Of a DNA stretch of 64,000 bases, positions 10,728 to 21,300 are shown in pieces (the first letter of the stretch is position 1; the number at the start of each line of letters is the position of its first letter). The position numbers and the translations under genes were made by a program. The stretch is taken from assembly GCA_030323885.1 (NCBI GenBank), contig CM059190.1, positions 88,883,865-88,947,864 on the forward strand, written 5' to 3'. The notes beneath the pieces are model-generated. The model was not told where the DNA came from. It worked only from the letters and a program-made list of their open reading frames with translations, and did no database searches. The DNA is from Branchipolynoe longqiensis. Lineage: Eukaryota > Annelida > Polychaeta > Phyllodocida > Polynoidae.

Positions 10728-11200
10728 TTAGCGATACAGAAAAGTGACTGATCCATGGTTTTTACAGGGGTCTGTCCTGATTGCAAATGATCGATGGTCT
10801 TAGCAACAAGCTTCATTGCATGTGTTATTGTTGCTGCACTGTGTGCTGGGTCGACAAGCAAAGGCATAAGAGCAACATGCGATACTGGTCTGATTTTAGT
10901 TGACCGTCTTTTGGCATGGTAAGCTGCCCATGACACAAAAGTCCTCTGGTTCAAGTTCTGACATGACACTCAGCCAGCCGTCTTCCATTTCTCGGGATGC
11001 GAGCATGACTGTTGATTGTAACTGGATTTGCCCTACTGAAACAGGTGCCAGTATTTCTGTCAGAGGCAAAGCTGCTGGGGTCATTTCTGAATACTCGGCT
11101 GGCAGCAGGGCTATCACTTTTTTGTTTTCCATGCTAATGAGTATTGGATCCCTGTCCGTTCCTGGCTTTTCTTGCATTGGAAAATTGAAGAATAGATGTG

Positions 11201-11499
11201 GTGTTCTCCGTGGCGGAATGCTTAGAGTGTCTGACTTTTTTTCTAGGTCAGACTCCTAATCTGAAGGTCAGTGGTTCGATTCCCTATGCCCCCCACCTCT
11301 GCCAATTTGGATTTCCACCGCTGTGTATAACTTACAGCATCATCAAAGTCCAGTTGCTCTCATACCATGTCTATGTGGTGTGGGAGGTTAAAAATCCCCT
11401 GGGTCGGTAAAAGTGTAGGCTTGGGTTTTCTATCGACAAACTGCCTAATGGTGAAAACAAGTCTATTCAGACTTATCCATAACATCCAGTATAAATCTT
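11201..11499 (+). mobile_element. SINE-B copy 1
   Basis: SINE-B has a tRNA-derived head (GGCGGAATGCTTAGAG A box; GTGGTTCGATTCCC B box), a body with CACCGCTGTGTATAACTTAC, and a tail with TCAGACTTATCCAT. It is flanked by a 14-bp target duplication with one mismatch, AAGAATAGATGTGG (11187-11200) and AAGAATAGATATGG (11500-11513), and interrupts the pseudogene. Confidence 0.85.
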
Positions 11500-11837
11500 C
11501 AAGAATAGATATGGCTGTCCCATGAAACGAGTCCATAGCATTTCTGGCAGTGGGATTGTGGTCGATGTTATCGATGGCACCAACTGTGCACACATCACTC
11601 TTCAGTGTACATGGGCAGACACAGCCATCTCTGTCAAACTGAGCACAGACATTATTAGCTAGATTTGTTGAAATGTCTTGTGTCCTTTCATATGAGATAC
11701 AGAGACCTCGACTTGACAGTTTATCTAACAGCAACAACCCTCTCTGTCTGGTTTCGGCATGACTCATCAAACCAGAATAAATGGTAAGGAGTGTCTCTCT
11801 TGTTTTTTGTTTTTTTGTTTGTTTTTTTTGGTCCATT

Positions 11838-12135
11838 AGTTGTTTAAGCAGGGGAAATTTCAGTCATAGATGACAGGTCTTCCTCATTCCACTGCCGGTC
11901 GATAGAAAGCCCAAGCCTACACTTTTACCGACCCAAGGGATTTTTAACCTCCCACACCAGATAGACATGGTATGAGAGCAACCTGCCTTTGATTACGCTG
12001 TAAGTTATACACAGCGGTGGAAATCCAAATTGGTAGAGCTGGGGGCACGGGGAATCGAACTGCCGACCCTCAGATTAGGAGTCTGACCTAGAAAAAAGTC
12101 AGACACTCTAACCACTCTGCCACAGAGAACACCAC
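11838..12135 (-). mobile_element. SINE-B copy 2 with exchanged tail
   Basis: The minus-strand head and body match other SINE-B copies. After CTTTCTATCGAC the usual tail is replaced by a block containing GGAATGAGGAAGACC and GAAATTTCCCCTGCTT, then a T/A-rich end near 11800-11830. The same block ends the SINE-A copy at 19981. It interrupts the pseudogene. Confidence 0.8.
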
Positions 12136-12136
12136 A

Positions 12137-12193
12137 GTGTGGCGAACATGAGATCCCGATCACCTCTTAGTGTGGCGAACATGAGATCCCGAT
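12137..12193. repeat. 33-bp tandem duplication within the pseudogene
   Basis: GTGTGGCGAACATGAGATCC occurs at 12137 and 12170, spaced 33 bp, an in-frame 11-codon duplication next to SINE-B copy 2. Confidence 0.7.
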
Positions 12194-12440
12194 GTCTCTT
12201 TGGAGGATTTTCTTGCATTGAACACTAATAACTGAGACAATGCTAGTGCCACCTTTGTTGCTGCATCAGATGATTCCTTGGATGCTTGGTCCTTTTAAGA
12301 TCATGCTGACATGGGCAAGAACACTTTCTGGAATCGCATCGTGTTCACATCCAGGCTTGAATGACCCATCAAAGACATACTCCTTAGCAAATATATCCTT
12401 TCTCAGTGTTTGTGCAGCACGTGCACCATATTAGATTGAA

Positions 12441-13730
12441 TGAGTCATCAGAAAACAGAATGCTTAATTAGGAGTCAATTCAAGGTAAAAGGATGATGGT
12501 GGCTGACGACGGCATCTGGATCAAAATATTACAGAAGACGGCATTTATGAATAGACAGCTGCAAAGATCAACATTTATAGAAAGAGAAAACTTGAATACA
12601 AGAAACAGTACACACGTATTGTCATTAAGCCCCAGGCTAGGTACCCCAGAATCCACCGGGAGCGCCACTGTCGCCGGGCCTATAAAACTTGTACAACTTC
12701 TTGCGCCCTTCTGAGCTGTACAGTCATGTCGAAAAACGGCACCACACATGAATCATAGGCACACTGCATTCACTGCTACATCCGTTTTTGAAGCACAACA
12801 GACTTAGGCACAGATAGAGACTATTTTCAGTGTTGTATGACATTTGAAAGGCAGTTTACTAAGCCATTCAAATCTTCAGATGCAGAAATCAGAGGTAAGA
12901 CTGACAGGAATGTCCATGTTAACTATGAGAATGTGAAACTTTAGCATTTTTTCTTCCTAAAAATGGTCTTACAATGACTACAACTGGAATCGCAACTCTA
13001 GAATCTGGCAGCCAAAAGTTGGTGTCAGGCAGCTTTTACTGGATTCTCTATGCTAGTCTAGGTCAGAATTTTATGGCTGGGGTGAGTGACTCATATAACA
13101 CAGCCTACTATTATGCACCCTAAATAAGGCACTTCTCTAGTGCATTAGCTAATACAAAAAAATCTTAACTTCAACAAACTTCAAATGCACATATATCTCA
13201 TTCAATTTTTGGAATATCTTAAAAATTCAAAAAGCATATTGCTTTTGATTCATTGGAGCTTCCAATGAAATTATAATTTGAATGTTTGGAATAATTTGAA
13301 ATTTTTACTGGGTTACCTACCCAAGCATACTTATCTACTGTCATGCACAAATAGGTTAGCAAAACCAGTATTTCACAAACCAGCACATACGATTTTCAAA
13401 TGTTGTATCCTGATGATTGTCATATTTAATTTTGTAATGCAGATGTAAGGATAAGATTCCTTCTGTGTAAAAACAGATGATTTAGGAAATGATATCAACA
13501 TATTATATGCCCTAACAGTTGAAATACTGCTATTTTTTTGGATGGCCATTTTGAAATCAAGATGGCGGCCGCAATTGTGGTCAGATAGCATGTGTCCTGT
13601 TTTTATGTGAAAAATCATCAAAACATCTCCTAATATGTACATTTTCACACTTTTTTCACGTTCTGAACGATTTTTCACCTAATCTACTGTAGTATCTACC
13701 CGGCTCCGCCCTCACCTGTTGGGCTAGGGG
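12441..13730. other. Intergenic, AT-rich, no gene recognised
   Basis: The short open frames here have no recognisable domains. A block at 13140-13205 (CATTAGCTAATACAAAA, AATGCACATATATCTCA) recurs at 59748-59805, marking a dispersed repeat. Confidence 0.5.
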
Positions 13731-13774
13731 GGGCATCACAAAGTTTGTTTTATTTAACGACGCCTCTAGAGCAC

Positions 13775-13793
13775 TGGGGGGGGGGGGGGGGGG
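13775..13793. repeat. Poly-G run
   Basis: An uninterrupted run of about 18 G residues lies just before the minisatellite. Its length is prone to assembly error. Confidence 0.85.
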
Positions 13794-13825
13794 CGTCACT
13801 AACACTCCATCGGTGGCCATCAAAA

Positions 13826-14445
13826 TAATGCTGATAACTGTGCTTTGATCCTTAACTTTAACAACTTTTTGGGACATCAAAAATAATACCGATAACTGTG
13901 CTTTGAGCCTTGAATTTAACAACTTATTGCAACATAAAATACAATGTTGATAACTGTGCATTGATCCTTAAATTTAACAACTTATTGAGCCATAAAAAAA
14001 AAAACTATGCTGACAACTGTGTTTTGATCCTTAAATTCAAAACTTATTGGGCCATAAAATACAATGCCAATAACTGTGCTTTGATCCTTAAATTTAACAA
14101 TTTATTGGGACATCAAAAATAATAATTAATATCGATAACTGTGCTTTGATCGTTAAATTTAACAACTTATTGGGACATCAAAAATAATATCGATAACTGT
14201 GCTTTGATCGTTAAATTCAACACCTTATTGGCACATCAAAAATAATACCGATAATTGTGTTTTGATCCTTAAATTCTAAACTTATTGGGCCATAAAATAT
14301 AATGCCAATAACTGTATTTTGATCCTTAAATTTAACAACTTATTGGGACATCAAAAATAATACCGATAACTGCATTGGTCCTTGAATTCAGCAACTTATT
14401 GAGCCATAACTGTGCTCTGTCCTTAAATTTAATAACTTATTGCGA
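13826..14445 (+). repeat. Minisatellite, about 60-bp unit, about ten copies
   Basis: Units share GATAACTGTGCTTTGATCC, TTAAATTTAACAACTTATTG and GGACATCAAAAATAATA. Two alternating subtypes differ in GGGACATC versus GGGCCATAAAA. A further diverged unit lies beyond the LINE at about 18790-18860. Confidence 0.85.
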
Positions 14446-14628
14446 TTTGATTAACGCGAGAAATCAATGTCCTAAACAGTGCACAACACCCAAAGCCACA
14501 CGGATTTCCATACATAAGCACCCAGGGATACGGTAGGATATGTATCAAGGGATGTAAACACACTGCATAAGAGGAAATCTACACAAAAAGGAGGAAAAAT
14601 CAAAGCAGGCGGAAACGACAGTTAAAAA

Positions 14629-14952
14629 ATGGTGGGATACGACCAAAACCTAGAATACGTCACAAAAACAGCTGTAAGCGTAAGTCAGCAGCTAAGCAAG
14701 GAGGATATAGTGAAACTGATAATCCAGATAGTAAAAGAGGAACTCAGAGGAGAAAGCCAAAAACATGAAGACGAAAATAACACGGGAAAAGACATGGGTG
14801 CAAACGAAAACGGAAATGGACAGAATAGAATGAAAACAAATGGCAACGACAATGACAATAAATATGAGAGCAAGCTACAGGCACTCCAAATGGCATATAA
14901 CACTCTACAAATCGAGTGTTCATGGTACAAAACAGAGTATGAAAAGCTCTAA
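14629..14952 (+). pseudogene. LINE ORF1 fragment, charged/coiled-coil-like
   Basis: This 107-codon frame begins MVGYDQN. It is rich in E, K, N and D, with a low-complexity middle and a heptad-like C-terminal stretch (YESKLQALQMAYNTLQ). It lies just upstream of the esterase-like frame and is probably the N-terminal part of the same ORF1. Confidence 0.5.
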
Positions 14953-15084
14953 ACAAAACGAAACAACACCAATGAAAAAAAACACCAACAATGCAAGGAA
15001 AACACCAAATGCCTAATTCAAAACACAACCGACAACTGCGAATTAGGACGACGACACCGAATTAGCAGTGGGTCACTAAAGCAA

Positions 15085-15420
15085 ATGGACACCACCACGG
15101 ATAAAATAATTGTGATCAGTGGACACTCAAGAGCAAGGGCATTAACCCAGCACCTGGAGGACAAACACCACAGCACACTGAATTTCAAAGTCTTAGTGGA
15201 GTCAGTGCCAGGGGCGACCATCGCCAGGATAGCGAGCATTGTGCACAGGAAATATATCAAATCCACTCCACCGGCACAAATATACCTGATGGCAGGGATT
15301 TGTGACCTAACAACGGAAATAGGCCACAGGGACCTGAAACCAGTGTTCAAAGATAAAACAACACTCATGGAGTACATGAAAAATGAGTACACAGAAGCAC
15401 ACAAAACCTCAGCCAAGTAA
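15085..15420 (+). pseudogene. LINE ORF1 esterase-like (SGNH) domain
   Basis: This 111-codon frame has VISGHSRARAL, resembling the serine block of SGNH/GDSL hydrolases, and IYLMAGICDLT, resembling the conserved block III of that fold. An esterase domain in ORF1 is known for CR1-group LINEs. The frame ends early and the catalytic Asp-His block is not seen, so activity is unlikely. Confidence 0.55.
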
Positions 15421-16091
15421 CAAAACTACCAGTAATATGTGAGCTCGTGAGCATGGACATGGAGACATACTGTGGCCGCAGCGGAAACCAAAACCACCGA
15501 GACATACTGTGGCCGCAGCGGAAACCAAAACCACCGAAACTATCAAAAGCTGGTAGACGAATGCATACTGGAGCTGAATGCCTTTATACACCACCTAAAT
15601 AACAGCCGGAACAGAGGCATAGGCATACCAAGGTATGCTAACTACAAACACAAGACAAGGCATGGGAGGTGTTCGGCACGGTAGAGCATCGGCATGACGG
15701 ATGGCATTCACTACAATGAAAAATATGCCCAATACGTTACGGCCAGAATAGAAAAAAGCATCGCTGAAAACTGGGAATAAGACCACCAAGGCTGCAAAAC
15801 CATGAGTATCACAAACTTACCATAAAATCCATTAACAAATTTCTATCGCATATGTAAAATCAGAAATGAGCTAACACACATCATAATACATGCAGAATCC
15901 TCCGCATATACGGTGATAAGTAATAATAATAAATAAGAAGCAAAAATCACCTGTAAACATAATTACATACCAACAAAGAGGCTATATGTGCTGCATGCTC
16001 CAACACAAACGCCTCAAACCATAAATAAATCAATAAATAAATAGCAAATTAAATTAAAAATTAAAACTTGCACAATCCGACACCCTCTAAC

Positions 16092-16858
16092 ACTTAAATG
16101 GTAGAAGAAATTGAATGCAAGCTGGGGAGGGGCACGCACTTTGCCCACCTTAACTGCCAGTGTGCATCCAATAAAGTAGACCTTATAAAAATACATCTAA
16201 AAAATGAAGATCTTGATGTACTAACACATGGCTTACTGACAAACACCAAAACAACATCCTCAACATAGATGGATATATAGGTTTGTACGTAATGATAGAC
16301 AACAAAATAATATAAGAAATCAAACAAAAAAAGGAGGAGGTGTTGCCATATATTGCAAAACCACCAAAAACCTAGATTCTGAGGCTCTGAAAGCAGCAAG
16401 CCTCTCAAATGAACACACTGAACTACTATGGTGCCTAATAAAAACCGTGAAGCAGGCGAACATAACCAGAGCGAGCCTCTATAGACCACCATCAGGAGAC
16501 AGATGTGTTCCTCGAAGCTCTAGACAAAAGCATAAATACAGTACGAAAAATAACAAATGCTGAAATCTTTGTACATGGGGATTTCAATATAAACTATCAC
16601 AGCAACGACAAAAACAAACTAATGCTACAAACCACCATAAAAACCCTAGGGCTACAGCAACTAATAACTGAAAGCACCAGGCAAAGCAACAACAACACAA
16701 CAATCGACCTAATAGTAACCCACACCAACCATGCTTCAAAATGGGGCACTAGGAGCTGGGGCATAAGTGATCACAAGCTAGTATATGTAACCAGGAAAAA
16801 GCTCAAAAACGTAAACCACTACGAATACAAGATGGGCAAACCCCTAAAAAAACAGTAG
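16092..16858 (+). pseudogene. LINE apurinic-like endonuclease remnant
   Basis: The C-terminal part is open from about 16505 (MFLEALDK) and contains HGDFNINY and SDHKLVYV, the conserved GDFN and SDH motifs of LINE endonucleases. The upstream part (16092-16500) is recognisable (HLNCQCASNKVDLI) but has several stops. Confidence 0.7.
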
Positions 16859-16892
16859 AAAAACTAAAGTAAACAATACACTATCAGACCAC

Positions 16893-18430
16893 CAACTTGT
16901 CACGTGTGGTGTACCCCAAGGATCAGTCCTGGGACCACTACTCTTTATAATCTACATAAATGACCTAGAACAGTGGCTTCAAACAGAGCACCTCCTGCTG
17001 TATGCAGATTACACCATCATATACGCAGAAGGAAGAACAGAAGAAGAGGTATTAACAAAACTAAACAAGCTCCTACTAAAACTAGATGACTGGTGTGAGT
17101 CTAATAAAATAACCATAAATGCAAACAAATCCAAGACAGTCCTTTTCTCGCATAGAATAATGCCAGAAAGCAACATGCACTGCAAGATAGGGAACCAAAC
17201 CCTAGAAAAAGTAAGCTACTATAAATACCTAGGCCTAGAGCTGGACAGGCAGCTAAACTACCACCTATGTATAACAAAAGTCATCCAAAAAATAAACCAC
17301 AAAATATGGTTATTTGCTAAGCTAAGAAACTACTGCTTGCTGTGTTCTGGCACAAAAAGCAAAAGACCGGCCAGAAAAGATGGTAGATATTACAAATACG
17401 GAAACTAGCCCTACTAAGTACTAAGGAATTCAAAATGACTATCACCATAGGGCGCAGTCCGTCTGGGTATGTGTACTGGCACAAACCAAAGCAGAACCAG
17501 GCAGGCCACGGTCATGCATCCGAATCACCCTGAAATACAACATGGCTAACCATACAACACAGCCATCCCACCTAGTCGCAGTCCTGAAGGGTCCAGGGGT
17601 GTTCTGGCACACTGGTGTACTATCTAAGGACAGGGCATGGGTGAAAGGATGCTGTAACAAACCACAATGGGATGGGATCCTCTCCCACAGGCCTGTATGT
17701 CATCTGTGTAGATGTACATAGTAGGCTAAGTTATCATATACAGGTTAGGAAAAAACTTGAAAATTAAAAAAAAACTAATATAGAAACTACTAACACCCAA
17801 AACCGCAAAGGGTGGCCCGAGAAAGATCAGGTAAAGACTCCTGAGTGCGGGACCAGACTAATCCAGCATCACAGCTGTCCAGCATTGAAAACAAGGACCC
17901 TCACGGGAGCTTATACGTTATGGGCAGAATAAAAAACTTGTCACAAAAAAAAACATGACCCAAGAAATGTCAATAAAAGTCTTCAAGGGAATGGTGCTCC
18001 CCTTCTTTGACTACGGGGATGTCATCTACATGGGTGCTAAACAGGAACTGCTAAAAAAACCTGCAAATACTGCAAAACAGAGCCCTAAAGACCTGCCTTA
18101 TGGTGGACAAACTGCACCCAACCTATGACATCCACCAAAAAAAAAAGTTAAATTATTAGAGAACAGGAGAGTAATAGACCTAAAACCACTGGCATTTGGA
18201 TATAGTCGAGAAAAAAGGTACCTAACCCAGCCACAAAGGAACACCAGAGCAAACAATGCACCAATACTAACACAAACCAGAAGTCACATCAAAGCACATG
18301 AAAGAAGTACACTAGAAATGGCTGCAAAAGTCTGGAATGTCCAAACGGTAAAGGAAAGACAAATTCCTGACCTAAAAACATACAAAAAATATCTGTGCAA
18401 GGTAAAACCAGGAAACCACCACTGAACTGT
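16893..18430 (+). pseudogene. LINE reverse transcriptase remnant
   Basis: GVPQGSVLGPLLFI begins near 16909. The catalytic box is YADYT instead of YADDT, so a catalytic aspartate is lost. YLGLELDRQLNYH follows at about 17225-17265. The C-terminal part resumes near 17955 with VLPFFDYGDVIY. Between 17400 and 17935 lies unrelated or rearranged sequence. Confidence 0.7.
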
Positions 18431-18789
18431 GAGCAAGTGGGGCATGTGATATGTCACAGCCCGCCAGCTGGACAGCTCTTGGAAGGTGCCCAGGCCATAA
18501 AACTAAGCAGATATCAACAAAACCACACACCAAATGCATACCAACCATCTATTGCGTACAAGCCTATAATATGTAAATAGAGTAGGCTAGTCTAGGGATA
18601 GAGTAGAAGAAAAACAATTGTCAAGAAAAAACAAAAAAAACTAACATAGATTTACTAACCATAAACAATAGCTATAAGAAAAAACCCCGAAAACTACCCA
18701 GCCTTGATAACAAGCCCGATAATCTGGGCTTATATGTTATGGACAGCATAAACACCCCATAAAAAAAAAGAAATTTAAATAGAAATTGG

Positions 18790-18860
18790 GTCATAGAATA
18801 CATCTTTAATTCTTAAAATTGACAACTTGGGCCATCAAAAATCATGCCTGTGCTTGGATC
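18790..18860 (+). repeat. Minisatellite unit beyond the LINE
   Basis: A diverged unit (AATTGACAACTTGGGCCATC, TGTGCTTGGATCCTT) matches the array at 13826-14445. Confidence 0.65.
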
Positions 18861-18922
18861 CTTCCTCAGCTGCTCTGAAACCACTAGAGATCACAATACA
18901 AGCCGGTGAATATTAAACCTAC

Positions 18923-19119
18923 CTGGTGTTGGTATATGCGGACACGCGCCACCTTGGCGATACTAATGGACGTCGTGTCGTTGCACTGCCTGGAAAGTTC
19001 TTCCTCGGTTTTGAGGAATTGTTGCAGGAAAAAGGAAGCATAGTACTTCCCACATTTAGCCGTCACTTTGCCAGTCGTGTTAAAAGTTGCATTCCAGGTT
19101 GTACGCAGCTTGGGATTCT
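18923..19119 (-). CDS. Candidate internal exon of a host gene
   Basis: On the minus strand, a pyrimidine-rich tract ending TTATTTCAG (acceptor AG at 19120-19121) precedes a 197-bp open segment. This ends CACCAG before GTAGGT, a good splice donor (18917-18922). The exon starts with two bases of a split codon and carries 65 codons. The protein is non-repetitive and well mixed in composition (GKYYASFFLQQFLK, CNDTTSISIAKVARVRI). It matches none of the repeat families in the window. I do not recognise the gene. If real, neighbouring SINEs and MITEs are intronic. The same frame continues past the acceptor, which weakens frame evidence but not the splice evidence. Confidence 0.55.
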
Positions 19120-19307
19120 CTGAAATAAGAAGCAGAGGATTGCACTTAGGAACAACGGAAGAGCTATTTTCCAAAACGTGATAAGGGCCAATTTAAAAAA
19201 AAGAGTTTACAATGCTAATCCAACAAAAATGAGTTTGCAATGCCAATGGCAAGTTTCTAGATCGTGTTTTGGAAAAGAGGATAAATACATGAAGAGCTCT
19301 TTATATA

Positions 19308-19485
19308 CAGTAAAACCTCCCTAACCTCCCACCTCCACAGATTGACCACTCCCCTATATCGATCGTTTTATTTGGGTCCCAACAATACCATTTTAACCAT
19401 ATTCTAACTCCCTAAATCGACCACCTCCCTAAATCGACCACTTAAAACCGGTCCCAAGGTCGGTCGATTTAGAAAGGTTTTACTG
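19308..19485. mobile_element. Pogo/Tigger-like MITE
   Basis: TIRs are CAGTAAAACCTCCCTAA and CAGTAAAACCTTTCTAAAT, with TA duplicated at 19306-19307 and 19486-19487. The 178-bp element has internal TCGACC-rich palindromic sequence. Confidence 0.8.
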
Positions 19486-19525
19486 TATATGAAATATCAG
19501 TGTTTGACTCGGCCGTGGTTTGAAC

Positions 19526-19875
19526 CCGGTGTCGTATTTTCAGCGGCCCGTCATTCTCAGCGGCCCGTCGTGGTCAAAAGACCCGTGGCATCGCCGGCTA
19601 CAAGCTCAGCTGGTGCCCGGCAGTGTTAGGGACCGATTACGCCGAAATCTATTGAATGCGATCATATTTAACAGAATTACATACTCAAATAATGAAATTT
19701 AATTAAATTAACCTTAAATTCCAAGCGATATTAACGTAGCAGCTCGATCAGCGTCGAATGGCCGAGTGTAAACAAAACAAATAGCAGTGCTCGCGGCAAC
19801 GATCGAAAATCCGCGCATGTGCAGAAGCCACGACAGGCCGCTGAGAATGACCGGCCACTGAGAATACGACACCGG
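19526..19875. mobile_element. Inverted-repeat element, about 350 bp
   Basis: Ends start CCGGTGTCGTATTTTCAG and CCGGTGTCGTATTCTCAG, with about 40 bp of inverted similarity including GGCCGGTCATTCTCAGCGG-like blocks. The interior (about 19611-19800) is closely similar to the reverse complement of 63030-63225. No target duplication is evident. Positions 19500-19525 resemble a SINE-A B-box fragment. Confidence 0.7.
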
Positions 19876-19980
19876 TGGGTGCACATTAGCGTTAGGCACA
19901 ACTAGTCGGTCCAATGTGCCCGCTGAGTGTGTAGATTAATATTTGCATCCATGTCTACTAGTACTAGTACACTCGTAACC

Positions 19981-20205
19981 AGACGGGATGGCCGAATGAG
20001 TTAGAGCGTCCGTGTCTTGTGTTGGTAGATCATGGGACCGTGGGTTCGTACCTTGGTCGAGTCAAACCAATGACTTAAAAATTTATACTTGTTGCTTCCT
20101 AGCCTGGCGCTCTGCATTCTTAGGATAGGATAAGGAGCAGTGGAATGAGGAAGACCAATCGTCCGCGATTGAAATTTCCCCTGCTTATAATCAACTAATG
20201 TACCA
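19981..20205 (+). mobile_element. SINE-A head and half body with exchanged tail
   Basis: The head has GGGATGGCCGAATGAGTTAG and GTGGGTTCGTACC. The body is normal until GGATAGGATAAGG (about 20130). It then switches to GCAGTGGAATGAGGAAGACC and GAAATTTCCCCTGCTT, the block that also ends SINE-B copy 2. Confidence 0.75.
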
Positions 20206-20305
20206 CAAACAAATATTTAGTAACTTAACGCTTACTATCTATTTCAAAATAAAGTGTCCTAGCATTTATACCTTTCAAGTATGAAACGTGTGTCTGTAAA
20301 GAAGG

Positions 20306-20532
20306 GTTGGTTGTTGGAATTTTACGTCCTGGCAACATCTAAGGTCATATCAGGACGGGTATCAACTTCAGTGCGCACTTATGGCTACTTTATAATGCTG
20401 TCCCACTGGGCAACCAGGCCACCAACACCATGCCCTATCCTATCAATGCTGAGCGCCAAGCAAGTATCAATTTTATAAGTCATTGGTATGACTCGACCGG
20501 GAATCGAACTCCCACACGGGAGGCCTGCGCTC
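20306..20532 (-). mobile_element. SINE-A copy split by the Gypsy element
   Basis: The minus-strand tail, body and B box (GGGAATCGAACTCCC at about 20499-20513) are followed by the LTR element after CGCTC. The head continues after the second LTR at 23046-23062 (CGCTCTACTGATTCG). Confidence 0.85.
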
Positions 20533-20685
20533 TGTGATGTATGGACACACCGGTCTATGTATGGGAGTGGGGAACCAGCGACAGGTCATGTGATGAAGCA
20601 ACAAGGTAAACAGTGAGCCAATAAACTTCACTTCCTATCCTGAGTCACAGCCGTCAACGTCTTGTTACTTCTACGGGATCTTACA
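20533..20685 (+). repeat. 5' LTR
   Basis: Starts TGTGATGTATGG and ends GGGATCTTACA (TG...CA). It contains AATAAA within GCCAATAAACTTC (about 20617-20629). Confidence 0.92.
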
Positions 20686-20698
20686 TGGTGTCAGATGT
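20686..20698 (+). other. Primer binding site, tRNA-Leu-like
   Basis: TGGTGTCAGATG directly follows the LTR. The first ten bases complement the CTGACACCA-type 3' end of animal tRNA-Leu. Confidence 0.7.
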
Positions 20699-20716
20699 AC
20701 ACGAACAAATGCCAAC

Positions 20717-21300
20717 ATGACATCGACAGGATTGAGGCCACCGGCTCCCCTAAACTTGGAAGGAAATGTGGCACTAAATTGGCGCACTTGGTTCCGTATG
20801 TACACGTTATATGCCGGAGCTACAGGAATCAGCTCTAAGAGTGAAAAAATGCAGTGTAATTCTTTTGTGTATGTCGCGGGGACAGAGGCTCAGAAAGTAT
20901 TTGAAACTATGCAGTTTGAGACAGGCGAACAGGACAAGATGATTCCATTGATGGAGGCTTTAAAAAAATACTGCACGGGGAAGTCGAACCGGACTATTGT
21001 AAGGTACCAGTTCAATACATATAACCAGGGCTCTGAAGGAATGGACTCGTATGTGAGAGAGCTACATCACCGTATTGCCCTGTGCGATTTTGGTGACTCG
21101 GAGGAATCTATATTGTGTGATAGATTAGTCTGTGGTGTGAAAAGCGACAAGTTGAGAGATAGGCTGTTACAAACCCCGGATTTAACTTTGCATCATTGTT
21201 TAGAATTATGCAGGCCAAGTGAGCATGATTCAACGCGGTTAGCCTGTAATACAGACAGGCAAGTAGACACTGAAGTCCATGAAGTGAGCCGGTGGGAGAA
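20717..21300 (+). CDS. Gypsy Gag, capsid part
   Basis: Starts MTSTGLRPPAPL and shows a retrotransposon capsid pattern: WRTWFRMY, FVYVAGTEAQKVF, YCTGKSNRTIVRYQF and DRLVCGVKSDKLRDRLL. The frame continues to 21547, but past about 21290 it is out of phase. The real continuation is the frame opening at 21292, so a one-base indel near 21285-21295 separates capsid from nucleocapsid. Confidence 0.8.

Larger units (their letters stand above)
10130..12440 (-). pseudogene. Pseudogene of an uncharacterised animal protein family, interrupted by a MITE and two SINEs
   Basis: Minus-strand coding blocks occur in order. The first has FDGSFKPGC and LSQLLVFNARK (about 12430-12190). The second has MSHAETRQRG, AIDNIDHNP and DSFHGTAISI (about 11790-11505). 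The third has PAALPLTEI (about 11100), VSWAAYHA (about 10935) and TMDQSLFCIA (about 10735). After the MITE come KQIQWAW and MGGLHIEM (about 10310-10230). I recall this motif order from uncharacterised predicted proteins of bivalves and cnidarians but know no function. Removing the MITE and one TTA copy restores the frame at IA-KQIQW. Single-base shifts near 12270 and beside the SINE at 11190 break the frame elsewhere. It may be a transposon-associated multicopy gene. Confidence 0.65.
14450..18780 (+). mobile_element. CR1-like LINE, internally deleted and decayed
   Basis: The order is ORF1-like frames, endonuclease remnant, RT remnant and 3' UTR. It sits inside the 60-bp minisatellite, with units on both sides. 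The RT N-terminal half is missing between about 16860 and 16895, and the coding region carries many stops. An A-rich stretch ends near 18770. No clean target duplication was found. Confidence 0.75.

Noticed and set aside
9660..14445. CRISPR-like arrays
   Set aside because: The periodic repeats here and at 53.5 kb have variable repeats without unique spacers, and the window is clearly eukaryotic. They are minisatellites.
16014..16492. Minus-strand frames at 16.0-16.5 kb
   Set aside because: They lie opposite the LINE endonuclease remnant and have no domain.
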